DNA of 64,000 nucleotides from Salicibibacter cibi (lineage in GTDB: Bacteria; Bacillota; Bacilli; Bacillales; Marinococcaceae). Under the pieces are notes generated by a model that saw only the letters and a program-made list of their open reading frames with translations, was not told the DNA's origin and ran no database searches. The position numbers were made by a program, and so were the translations under genes. Every line of letters starts with the position of its first letter. Positions within the stretch are counted from its first letter, which is position 1. This document shows positions 55,473-63,053 of the stretch, piece after piece. The stretch is from the NCBI RefSeq assembly GCF_016495865.1, contig NZ_CP054706.1, positions 434,001-498,000 on the forward strand, in the 5' to 3' direction.

Positions 55473-55590
55473 TCGAGCGAAAATGAAAAAATTCCTCCCG
55501 ATAGAGGGAGGGAAGCCAATCAGGCGAGGCAAGGAAACCCTTGTCACGCCAGCCTCGGTGAATTCCGAGAGCCTATAAATATAAGGGGGA
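55473..55590 (+). ncRNA. Structured 5' leader RNA candidate, copy 2
   Basis: Same order of elements as 48919-49018. P1: TTCCTCCC (55492-55499) with GGGAGG(G)AA (55506-55514). P2: GGCG (55523-55526) with CGCC (55547-55550), then GGCAAGG (55528-55534) with CCTTGTC (55539-55545). P3: CTCGG (55554-55558) with CCGAG (55565-55569). Several pairs differ from copy 1 yet still match, e.g. CCCCC/GGGGG against CCTCCC/GGGAGG. A strong ribosome site (GGGGGAGGG) follows. Confidence 0.6.
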
Positions 55591-55593
55591 GGG

Positions 55594-55725
55594 ATGATAA
55601 ACTTACCCCTTAAGGGCCTGATCAAAATCATTGGTTTTTCTGTTACAAAGACCACAAGAAAAAAGGTAGGAAAGCCCCTACAAGATTACGATTGTCTTGC
55701 GGTGGCTGAATGTGGTTGCAAATGA
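55594..55725 (+). CDS. Small ORF after leader RNA copy 2, perhaps the start of a lost gene
   Basis: 43 codons from ATG 55594, with GGGGGAGGG only 1-8 bases upstream. Sequence begins MINLPLKGLIKIIGFSVTK and ends CLAVAECGCK; no family recognised. Since the same leader at 48919 precedes a real gene, this may be the 5' remnant of the gene formerly controlled here, or a true small protein. Confidence 0.35.
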   Translation: MINLPLKGLIKIIGFSVTKTTRKKVGKPLQDYDCLAVAECGCK

Positions 55726-55834
55726 ATCGAAATGTCCTATTAAGCAAGTCCAATACAAAGAACAGAGATAGATTGGATGTATATCCGCTTTTCTCTGTTC
55801 TTGATTTTCTATTCACACAAATCTTGGGTGGTTT

Positions 55835-56645
55835 TTAATCAAGTTCTAAATCAGTAATTAATTCACCGTAAAATTCAAAGTCATCGTCCATGAGCTGGGA
55901 AAAATCATCCCCGTCTGTTATTACCAAACCAAGCCCGTTGTTTTCCATGAATTCAACAAACTCAGGCTCTTCATCCCCTTTCATAAAAGGCATCCGAACG
56001 TTCATTGTCCATCACAGTCAGTATTTTAGTTCATCGCCATAATAAAGAGGGTGACGGCAGGCGCAGCACCGTCAAACGGAACATGTTCGAACTCAACTTC
56101 TGCAACCTGCTCGATCGATGAACCTGCCAAATGCCAAATGGCTCCAGCTCCTGAATTTCCCATTTGCAGCTCCAGGGGTTTTCACTAGCGTAATTCAGAA
56201 ACTCTTCTAATGTATCATAGGGTGCATCAACAGGGACGGTGACTGCCGGAGGATCATAATTGATTTGTGCAATCGCCTGATAATCTTCTTCATGAGAGGA
56301 TTCCGCTAATCCCAAGTGCAGTAGTATAACTAGTTCTACTGTCACTAGTGCAGTATGGTTAAATTATGCACCCCTTGTTCTTCTGTGGCATCAGCTAATG
56401 ATCTCGCTACAGCATCAGTCTCACCCTCCTACATCATGGGTACAATTAACTATACAGAATTTCCAGGTAAATATTTTCAAGTATTTCTTCTTGGTCATTA
56501 TTGTCACCAGTTTCATCGATGGGACCATCTACATCTTCCTAATTATCGTAATATTCCGATTATAAGAACAAACTTCGTCTGCGCCACATGCGGTTATCGT
56601 AAATACAAGTGAAAGAAGACCCTTGAAAATACAAATTTTTTTGAC
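55835..56645 (-). pseudogene. TctC-type solute-binding protein, decayed
   Basis: Reads on the minus strand. The N-terminus KKICIFKGLLSLVFTITACGAD has a lipobox, but the start codon is GTC (56643-56645). Then frame breaks, VTVELVILLHLGLAESSHEEDYQAIAQINYDPPAVTVPVDAPYDTLEEFLNYASENP, a further deletion removing about 100 residues, and the C-terminus EEPEFVEFMENNGLGLVITDGDDFSQLMDDDFEFYGELITDLELD ending at 55835-55837. All parts align with the intact TctC at 29412-30446. No partner transporter genes lie nearby. Confidence 0.88.
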
Positions 56646-57111
56646 TATTACTTGAGCTCCCTTCCAATAAATATACTGCTCCAATTAAATAGGAAATATC
56701 ACCTCCCTTCACTCAAAAGTAAACACTTTACGGCATTGTAGAACACAAAAACTAATACGTAAGATGATGGCTATTATTGTAAGAATGTTTTTGACTATGG
56801 GATTAGCTCACTCACCGTTTTGATTAATATTGCATTGAATATTAAGTGAAATTAACTCCAGCAAATAAAAATTTTTAACTATTCATACTATAATAAAAAA
56901 TGGAACCTCAATGTATTTTGTGTATTAATGGTAAAGTTAAACTCATTTTCCATTCTTAATATTCTGGTGGGAGCTTGTGCAGTCATTTAAGTTGTTTTCT
57001 CTTCAATTTTGCGAAATATGATATTTTCAAACATAAAGTATTGACATAATGATATATTTAAACAATAATATATGCAACAACGTTAATAATAAACATCCTG
57101 TGAGGTGAACA
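56646..57111. other. 466-bp AT-rich gap with the deoR promoter
   Basis: No gene seen. TTGACA (57041-57046), 17 bases, AATAAT (57064-57069) make a promoter about 43 bases before deoR. ATGATATATTTAAACAATAATAT around it is AT-rich and may hold an operator. Confidence 0.5.
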
Positions 57112-57882
57112 ATGCAAGCAAAGGTAAGAAAACAGAGAATTATAGATGAAACCACAAATCAGCAAAGAGTTGAGATCGAACAATTATCGTCTGATCTAAA
57201 TGTGTCCACAATGACGATCCGCCGGGATCTTACCGAGCTTGAAAAGCAGGGGTATTTAATTCGTGTCCATGGTGGAGCAGTAGCTGCGGAAAGTTTGGTT
57301 GCTGAAACTCCTTATTTCAATAAAGCTTCACATCATTTGCAGGAGAAGAAAGCTATTGCAAAAGAAGTGCTTCAAATCATTCCTGAGAATTCACGAATAT
57401 TGTTAGATTCTGGAACTACTACACTGGAAATTATTAGGTTACTTAAACATCGTGAAGATATAACTGTCCTCACCAACGATATTAAGCTGGCCGTAGAGTG
57501 TTTGGATGGACCCTTAAAGATTATTCTCACGGGCGGGGAACTTCAAAAAGGGATTGGTTCTTGTACCGGTCCCAGTGCAGAAGAGTTACTTTCCTCAGTG
57601 CATGTAGATTTGTTCTTTCTTGGTGCTCATGCGATTGATCCGGAAGCAGGCGTTACCGCCCCTACGTTTGAAAAGGCAAGCATTAAACGTGTAATGATGA
57701 AAGCGGCAGAAAGAACCATTCTTGTTGCCGATTCCACAAAGTTCGGTAAGAAATCTTTCGCCCGTGTTTGTAGTCTTGAAGAGATTACTCAAGGGTTTAC
57801 AGATGCCAATTTGCCAGAGCATAAGCGTGATATGTTTACAAAATTTCTGCCTATAAAATATATCTCAACGGAGGTATCTTGA
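57112..57882 (+). CDS. DeoR-family transcriptional regulator
   Basis: 256 residues. DeoR helix-turn-helix at about 5-57 (RKQRIIDETTNQQRVEIEQLSSDLNVSTMTIRRDLTELEKQGYLIRVHGGAV), then the sugar-phosphate isomerase-like domain (LLDSGTTTLEIIRLL, TNDIKLAVE, LTGGELQKGIGSCTGPSAEELL, ILVADSTKFGKKSFARV). Such regulators sense a phosphorylated sugar. It is followed after 4 bases by the sugar-acid kinase, whose product is the natural candidate for its ligand. RBS GTGAGGTGA. Confidence 0.92.
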   Translation: MQAKVRKQRIIDETTNQQRVEIEQLSSDLNVSTMTIRRDLTELEKQGYLIRVHGGAVAAESLVAETPYFNKASHHLQEKKAIAKEVLQIIPENSRILLDSGTTTLEIIRLLKHREDITVLTNDIKLAVECLDGPLKIILTGGELQKGIGSCTGPSAEELLSSVHVDLFFLGAHAIDPEAGVTAPTFEKASIKRVMMKAAERTILVADSTKFGKKSFARVCSLEEITQGFTDANLPEHKRDMFTKFLPIKYISTEVS

Positions 57883-57886
57883 TTCA

Positions 57887-59173
57887 ATGGACATTGCAGT
57901 CATTGCAGACGATTTAACAGGGGCTAACGCCTGTGGTGTGCGTCTTGCGGAATTAGGGCTTCGAACGATGACAAAGTTTCATTGGTCTGAGCATCAGCAT
58001 TACACAAACGATACCGAGGCAACCATCATTGATACGAATAGTCGCTACCTTGATAAGACGGCTGCCAAGGAACGACTGCGAAGCGTTATCGATGAATATA
58101 GATATATCGGCGTTCGGAATTTCGCAAAACGGATTGACAGTACCATGAGAGGGAATGTTGGAGCGGAAGCGGAGGAGTGGATCCGTGCTTTTAATAATGA
58201 AGCGATTGCGGTTATTGTTCCTTCTTTTCCAGATTCGAATAGAACTGTGATTGGCGGTTATCTGTTAGTTGATGGCACATTGCTTCAACATACAAATCTA
58301 TCTAAAGATCCTTTAACACCGATGACTAAATCCTATGTTCCTGATCTAGTGAGAGCAAAAACAAGTCTTTCCGTAGCGCATATTGATCTCAAAGAAGTCG
58401 AACAGAGTGTCAGTGACTTAAAAAATAGTTTTCACCAATGCATCGCTGATGGATTTAGAATTCTTGTTGTTGATGCGATCACAAACGCCCATATAGAAAA
58501 AATTGCTACAGTTATGGTTGCATCAAAATACCGGATGAACCCTTTTGATCCCGGCCCGTTAACGACGGCCTATATGAACAGGAAAATGAAAAACTTGAAC
58601 CGGGAAGATAAAATCATCATTTCTATTGGGAGTGCAAACGAACTGGCAGAAAAGCAAACTCAATATTTCATTGAACGACGCAATGTTTCTCCTATAATTG
58701 TGGATCCAGAAAAGTTCATTGATCCAACAAAATGCATGGACGAAATGAGTAAAACCATCAAAAAAGCTTCCGATCATTTGGAACAGAATAACATTGTGTT
58801 AATAACGACCATTAAACCCAATCAGAAAAGGCTGAACTTTAGACAATTAGAGGAAGAATGGAACACGTCAGTCAACAGCATCGCCCAACGAATAACTGAA
58901 GGACTTGCAATGATTACAAAAGAAGTCATTGCACAAAATCCGGAGGTGAAAGGCTGTTTGACAAGTGGTGGTGATGTGACGGCATCACTTTGCTCTCTCA
59001 CTAATGCAAATGGAATTGAATTACTGGAAGAGATCAACCCATTAGTGGCCTATGGCAAAGTAAATGGCGGCGATCTTAATGGCATCAAAATCATGACAAA
59101 GGGAGGGTCAGCCGGCAATAAAAATACCCTTGACCATTGTATACGTGCACTTGAAACGCGAATTGTAAATTAA
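57887..59173 (+). CDS. Four-carbon acid sugar kinase (DUF1537), D-threonate/D-erythronate kinase-like
   Basis: 428 residues. N-terminal substrate domain with IADDLTGANACGVRLAELG, ATIIDTNSRYLDKTAAKERL and KRIDSTMRGNVGAE; C-terminal nucleotide domain with TSGGDVTASLC, NPLVAYGKVNGGDLNGIKIMTKGGSAGNKNTL. Known members (DtnK, EtnK, OtnK) phosphorylate four-carbon acid sugars at O4. The PdxA-type dehydrogenase that follows after a few bases is the known partner for 4-phospho-threonate or -erythronate, ending in DHAP. Confidence 0.88.
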   Translation: MDIAVIADDLTGANACGVRLAELGLRTMTKFHWSEHQHYTNDTEATIIDTNSRYLDKTAAKERLRSVIDEYRYIGVRNFAKRIDSTMRGNVGAEAEEWIRAFNNEAIAVIVPSFPDSNRTVIGGYLLVDGTLLQHTNLSKDPLTPMTKSYVPDLVRAKTSLSVAHIDLKEVEQSVSDLKNSFHQCIADGFRILVVDAITNAHIEKIATVMVASKYRMNPFDPGPLTTAYMNRKMKNLNREDKIIISIGSANELAEKQTQYFIERRNVSPIIVDPEKFIDPTKCMDEMSKTIKKASDHLEQNNIVLITTIKPNQKRLNFRQLEEEWNTSVNSIAQRITEGLAMITKEVIAQNPEVKGCLTSGGDVTASLCSLTNANGIELLEEINPLVAYGKVNGGDLNGIKIMTKGGSAGNKNTLDHCIRALETRIVN

Positions 59174-59191
59174 TTCTTGGAGGTTTTAACT

Positions 59192-60199
59192 TTGAATAAA
59201 CCAGTCATTGCCATCCCTATGGGGGATGCTTCCGGAGTTGGACCGGAAATTATAGCGAAATCAGTTGCAGAGGACGAAATACAAAAGCATTGTTATCCAT
59301 TAGTGATTGGAAATAAGAATGTGATGGAACAAGCGATTGCTCAAACGAGTGCTGATCTTTCTATAATGACCATTGCACACCTGGAAGAGATACAAGACCA
59401 ATCGGATACATTATATTTAATCCATATGGATAACATTGACATTGAACAGCTTCAGAAAGGTGAAGTGCAGGCTCAGTGCGGTCAGGCTGCTTTTGAGTAT
59501 ATTGAGAAAGCTGTTGATTTAACAAAAGAAGGAAGAACAGCGGCGCTGGCTACTCCCCCTATTAATAAAGAGTCATTAAAGGCTGCAGAAGTGCCTTACA
59601 TTGGTCATACGGAAATGCTTGGTGCAATGGCAGGAATTGACGACCCTTTGACTATGTTTGAAGTCCATGATTTGCGTATTTTCTTTTTAACCCGTCATGT
59701 TTCTATACGAGAGGCGATTAATCAAATGACCAGTGATCGTGTCTACGATTACCTTGTTCGCTGTGATCAAGCCTTGCAACATTTAGGCATTGAAAATAGA
59801 AAAATAGCGGTTGCCGGTTTAAACCCGCATAGCGGAGAAAACGGGCTTTTCGGTACAGAAGAGATTGATGAAATCAACCCGGGAATTCAACGGGCGCAAG
59901 AGGCGGAGATTGTAGTGGAAGGTCCCGTGCCTGCAGATTCTGTCTTTTATCAGGCTTTAAATGGTAAATATGATGCCGTTCTTTCTTTATATCATGATCA
60001 AGGACATATTGCTGCGAAAATGACTGACTTTGAAAAAACCATTTCAGTTACCAATGGCTTGCCATTTCTTAGAACTTCAGTTGATCATGGGACAGCTTTT
60101 GATATTGCCGGTACCGGGAAAGCCAGTGCAGTCAGTATGGTGGAGTGTATTAAACTTGCAGCACAGTACGCCCCCTATTTTATAACGAATCAGAAGTAA
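59192..60199 (+). CDS. PdxA-family dehydrogenase (4-phospho-D-threonate 3-dehydrogenase-like)
   Basis: 335 residues from TTG 59192; GGAGG at 59179-59183 is 8 bases upstream, whereas the in-frame TTG 59177 overlaps that site. IPMGDASGVGPEIIAKS, metal histidines in YIGHTEMLGAM, GLNPHSGENGLFG and LYHDQGHIAAK, and FLRTSVDHGTAFDIAGTGKA are all present. PdxA proper oxidises 4-phosphohydroxy-threonine in vitamin B6 synthesis; PdxA2 variants beside DUF1537 kinases oxidise and decarboxylate 4-phospho-threonate to DHAP. Context favours the latter. Confidence 0.9.
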   Translation: MNKPVIAIPMGDASGVGPEIIAKSVAEDEIQKHCYPLVIGNKNVMEQAIAQTSADLSIMTIAHLEEIQDQSDTLYLIHMDNIDIEQLQKGEVQAQCGQAAFEYIEKAVDLTKEGRTAALATPPINKESLKAAEVPYIGHTEMLGAMAGIDDPLTMFEVHDLRIFFLTRHVSIREAINQMTSDRVYDYLVRCDQALQHLGIENRKIAVAGLNPHSGENGLFGTEEIDEINPGIQRAQEAEIVVEGPVPADSVFYQALNGKYDAVLSLYHDQGHIAAKMTDFEKTISVTNGLPFLRTSVDHGTAFDIAGTGKASAVSMVECIKLAAQYAPYFITNQK

Positions 60200-60230
60200 A
60201 ATTCTGTAATCAAAAAAATTCATAAAAAAG

Positions 60231-60310
60231 TTGACCCTTAATTACTCCCTTGGTACACTTCTATTTAAATATAGTTGATATAAAAAACCAAGTTTATTAT
60301 TTAAAACCAA
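60231..60310 (+). promoter_or_regulatory. Promoter and operator of a lost IclR gene
   Basis: TTGACC (60231-60236), 17 bases ending CCCTTGG, TACACT (60254-60259), then ACCAAGTTTATTATTTAAAACCAA (about 60287-60310, read in two halves around TTATTAT). The CCTTGG before the -10 and the GTTTATTAT word repeat the layout at the intact IclR promoter (33578-33646). Confidence 0.65.
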
Positions 60311-60323
60311 TGCTTGGGAGGGA

Positions 60324-60380
60324 ATGAAACAAAACTACTGGATTCCTACCATATAAAGAACTCTTTATATTCGTTGTTGA
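60324..60380 (+). pseudogene. 5' remnant of an IclR-family regulator
   Basis: TTGGGAGGGA precedes ATG 60324, which opens MKQNYWIPTI and then a stop (TAA at 60354-60356), followed by sequence reading RTLYIR. The intact IclR at 33566 begins MKQKYWVPAIERASLIL. Nothing of the rest of the gene remains. Confidence 0.7.
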
Positions 60381-60456
60381 GTAAAGGAGGGATATATACA
60401 TTACAATTCACCTAGTTTCAATAAGTTGGTTATATAGATAAAAATAACGCAAGAAA

Positions 60457-60470
60457 TGAAAGCGCTTAAT
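60457..60470 (+). promoter_or_regulatory. cre box before the second pdxA-like gene
   Basis: TGAAAGCGCTTAAT, with the perfect cre core, 37 bases before the start at 60508. The remaining 60200-60507 gap holds the lost regulator described above and an unused strong ribosome site near 60386. Confidence 0.7.
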
Positions 60471-60507
60471 AAGGTTATTACAAATATAATTGAAAGGTGT
60501 GTGGCAG

Positions 60508-61515
60508 ATGGATAAACAAACCATTGCATTAACATTAGGAGATTCATCAGGAATTGGTCCTGAACTTGTTGTTAAGGCGTTAAATGATAAAGAAGTTCGT
60601 GATAGTGCGAACTGGATTATCGTTGGTGATGAAGATGTTTTTAACAAGGGAATGAACATTGCCGGTAAGACGTTGAACTATAATAAGATTTCAAGTATCG
60701 AGGAATTTGACTCGCAGAGAGAAGATCTCTGGCTTATAGATTTAAATAATATGAATAAAAACGATTATAATATCGGTGAACTTTCGGCAGCTTCAGGCAA
60801 ACAATCAGGTGAGGCATTGAAATACGCAATGGATATTGCATTAGATAACTACGCGGATGCTGTCGTATATGGTCCATTAAACAAGAATGCTCTTCATAAA
60901 GGTGGTTTCAATTTTCACGATGATCTACACTTTTTCGCAGATTTGTTAAATTGCAAGGAAGGATTTGGCGAAGTTAATGTAATGGACGACCTATGGGTGA
61001 CCAGGGTAACTTCTCATATTCCGTTGCGAGAAGTGAGAGAAAATATTTCAAAGGATAGGGTGAAAAGAACCATTGAGTTTGCTAATGGCATCTTAAAACA
61101 AGCCGATATTGATAATCCCAAATTGGCGGTCGCAGCCTTGAATCCCCACGCGGGTGACAATGGATTATTGGGGGATGAAGAATCGGAGATTATATCCCCT
61201 GCCATTGAAAAGGCACAAGAGGAAGGAATTAATGTCGCCGGCCCTTATCCTTCCGACACTATTTTAAATGAACGTAAGAAGCTTGATTATGATTGTATGA
61301 TCGCCATGTATCATGATCAAGCACAGATAGGCATGAAATTATTAGGTTTTAATAGAGGAGTAACAATTAGTGGGGGATTGCCAGTCATTTTGACGACACC
61401 GGCTCACGGTACAGCTTTTGATATAGCCGGAAAAAATAAAGCAGATGCAGGTGCGATGATTCATGCAATGAGAAAAGCCCAAAATTTAATTACAAGGAAA
61501 GCCACAAAAAAATAA
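60508..61515 (+). CDS. Divergent PdxA-family dehydrogenase
   Basis: 335 residues from ATG 60508 (AAAGGTG upstream; a TTG at 60490 is in frame). Family features: LTLGDSSGIGPELVVKAL, LNPHAGDNGLLGDEE, MYHDQAQIGMKLLGF and TTPAHGTAFDIAGKNKA. The metal-binding GHTEML segment of ordinary PdxA is replaced by FHDDLHFFADLLN. It lies directly before tctCBA, so it probably acts on a compound imported by that transporter rather than in vitamin B6 synthesis. Its copy at 59192 is clearly different in sequence. Confidence 0.85.
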   Translation: MDKQTIALTLGDSSGIGPELVVKALNDKEVRDSANWIIVGDEDVFNKGMNIAGKTLNYNKISSIEEFDSQREDLWLIDLNNMNKNDYNIGELSAASGKQSGEALKYAMDIALDNYADAVVYGPLNKNALHKGGFNFHDDLHFFADLLNCKEGFGEVNVMDDLWVTRVTSHIPLREVRENISKDRVKRTIEFANGILKQADIDNPKLAVAALNPHAGDNGLLGDEESEIISPAIEKAQEEGINVAGPYPSDTILNERKKLDYDCMIAMYHDQAQIGMKLLGFNRGVTISGGLPVILTTPAHGTAFDIAGKNKADAGAMIHAMRKAQNLITRKATKK

Positions 61516-61531
61516 TTAAGGGGGGTCTTTA

Positions 61532-62476
61532 ATGAAAGGAAGAGTTTTATTTGCTGTGATCGGACTTTCAGCTCTACTGAGTGGTTGTGAAGCTGTAGGT
61601 GGTTCTGAAAGTGCAGAAGATTATCCGACAAGAGACATCGAAATACTTGTTGGTCATGGGCCAGGTGGAGGAACTGATGTCTTTGCAAGAACAGTTGGGG
61701 AGTTATTAGAAGAGGAACTAGGCGTCAATATAAATATCGTCAATATGGAAGGCGCAGGTGGAGCGACAGCGAAAAATGAAGCGGCATCTCGGGAAGGGGA
61801 CGGTTATACACTTGTCGCTAGCTCTGCATTTGCTCCAGCGACAGCTCAAGGAAACATTCAAGGGCTAGAAGATCTTCGACCTGTAGCAAGAATGCAGTCA
61901 GATGTTTTTACCATTTTAGCTAACCCGGAAGTATACGAAGATTATGAGGATTTTGTAGAAGCGGCTGAAAATGGGGGTGTTGAAGTCGGCGGTGTCGGAT
62001 CAGGTGATATGGACGAAATCACTACACATTTACTAATTGAGGAAACAGGCCTAGATATCAACTATGTTTCTTTTGAAGGAGCAGGAGATATGCATGCAGC
62101 TGCTTTAGGTGGGCATATTGATGCAATGATGGAGGAACCTGGTCCTGCGGTTGAGTATATAGCTTCCGGTGATTTAACACCTCTCCTAGCATTTAATGAT
62201 GAGCGATTGGATGATTTTGAAGATGTTCCTACTACTGTAGAAAATGATATTGATCTCACAGATGGTGTTGAAAGAGGTTTCGTCGTACCTGCGGATACAC
62301 CGGATGAAATCGTCTCCGCAATTGAGAGTGCTTTACAAAATGTGTATGAAGATGAAGAATATCAGCAACATGCTGAAGATCAATATTTGACATATCGAGA
62401 AGGGTGGTTAGGATCGGAAGAATATGCACAAAAATTAGAGGAAGATATCGAAAGAATTTCAGAGGTCGTTGATTAA
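61532..62476 (+). CDS. TctC-type solute-binding lipoprotein
   Basis: 314 residues; signal MKGRVLFAVIGLSALLSGCEA with lipobox LSGC. Bug-family segments DIEILVGHGPGGGTDVFARTVGELLEEELGVNINIVNMEGAGGATAKNEAA and GFVVPADTPDEIVSAIESAL. Not closely similar to the other TctC copies in the window, so a different ligand is likely, perhaps a four-carbon sugar acid. RBS AAGGGGGG. Start of a tctCBA operon. Confidence 0.92.
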   Translation: MKGRVLFAVIGLSALLSGCEAVGGSESAEDYPTRDIEILVGHGPGGGTDVFARTVGELLEEELGVNINIVNMEGAGGATAKNEAASREGDGYTLVASSAFAPATAQGNIQGLEDLRPVARMQSDVFTILANPEVYEDYEDFVEAAENGGVEVGGVGSGDMDEITTHLLIEETGLDINYVSFEGAGDMHAAALGGHIDAMMEEPGPAVEYIASGDLTPLLAFNDERLDDFEDVPTTVENDIDLTDGVERGFVVPADTPDEIVSAIESALQNVYEDEEYQQHAEDQYLTYREGWLGSEEYAQKLEEDIERISEVVD

Positions 62477-62507
62477 AATCATACGTGAGAAATAGGAGGG
62501 GATTATA

Positions 62508-63014
62508 ATGGCTGCTAGTAAGCTAACGCCTATCATATGGATAATCTTTGCCATAACATTTATCGCAGTGGGTTTACCACTCCCATTTTTCGAACCAGGA
62601 AGCGTTGGATTAGGACCCGGGGGTTGGCCCATTATTGTCCTTTCAATGATGCTTTTAGCAGCCATGGTCCTTCTGGTACAGGAGACACGTTCCCAAGATA
62701 AGCAAGAAGAAACGGAATCAGATGAAGAAGAAAATATGCTAGACGGAGAAGTGATTGATGCAAATAACCATTGGTATTTGCTAAGCGGGTTAGTTGGTTA
62801 CTTAATCCTTGTTCCAATATTAGGTTTTTTCTTAATTAGTGTTCTTTTTATCCTTTTTGTGATTAGGAGGATGGGATCAAAGAATTGGCTCGTTAATAGT
62901 GGTGTATCACTCATTACGACAGCTCTTTTTGTGTTCATGTTCGGTGTTTTGCTCAACATTCCGTTACCGCGAGGAACTGGAATACTCAATGACCTCAGCT
63001 TTCTATTGTACTAA
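62508..63014 (+). CDS. TctB-type small membrane subunit
   Basis: 168 residues, four helices (about 8-25, 42-60, 92-123, 132-155), acidic loop ETESDEEENMLDGEVID between helices 2 and 3. GPGGWPIIVLSMMLLAAMVLL and a C-terminal PLPRGTGIL are usual TctB features. RBS GGAGGGG. Lies between tctC and tctA. Confidence 0.9.
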   Translation: MAASKLTPIIWIIFAITFIAVGLPLPFFEPGSVGLGPGGWPIIVLSMMLLAAMVLLVQETRSQDKQEETESDEEENMLDGEVIDANNHWYLLSGLVGYLILVPILGFFLISVLFILFVIRRMGSKNWLVNSGVSLITTALFVFMFGVLLNIPLPRGTGILNDLSFLLY

Positions 63015-63053
63015 ATGTTCCGGTAACACCTTTTGATTGGGAGGCGTCTATCG

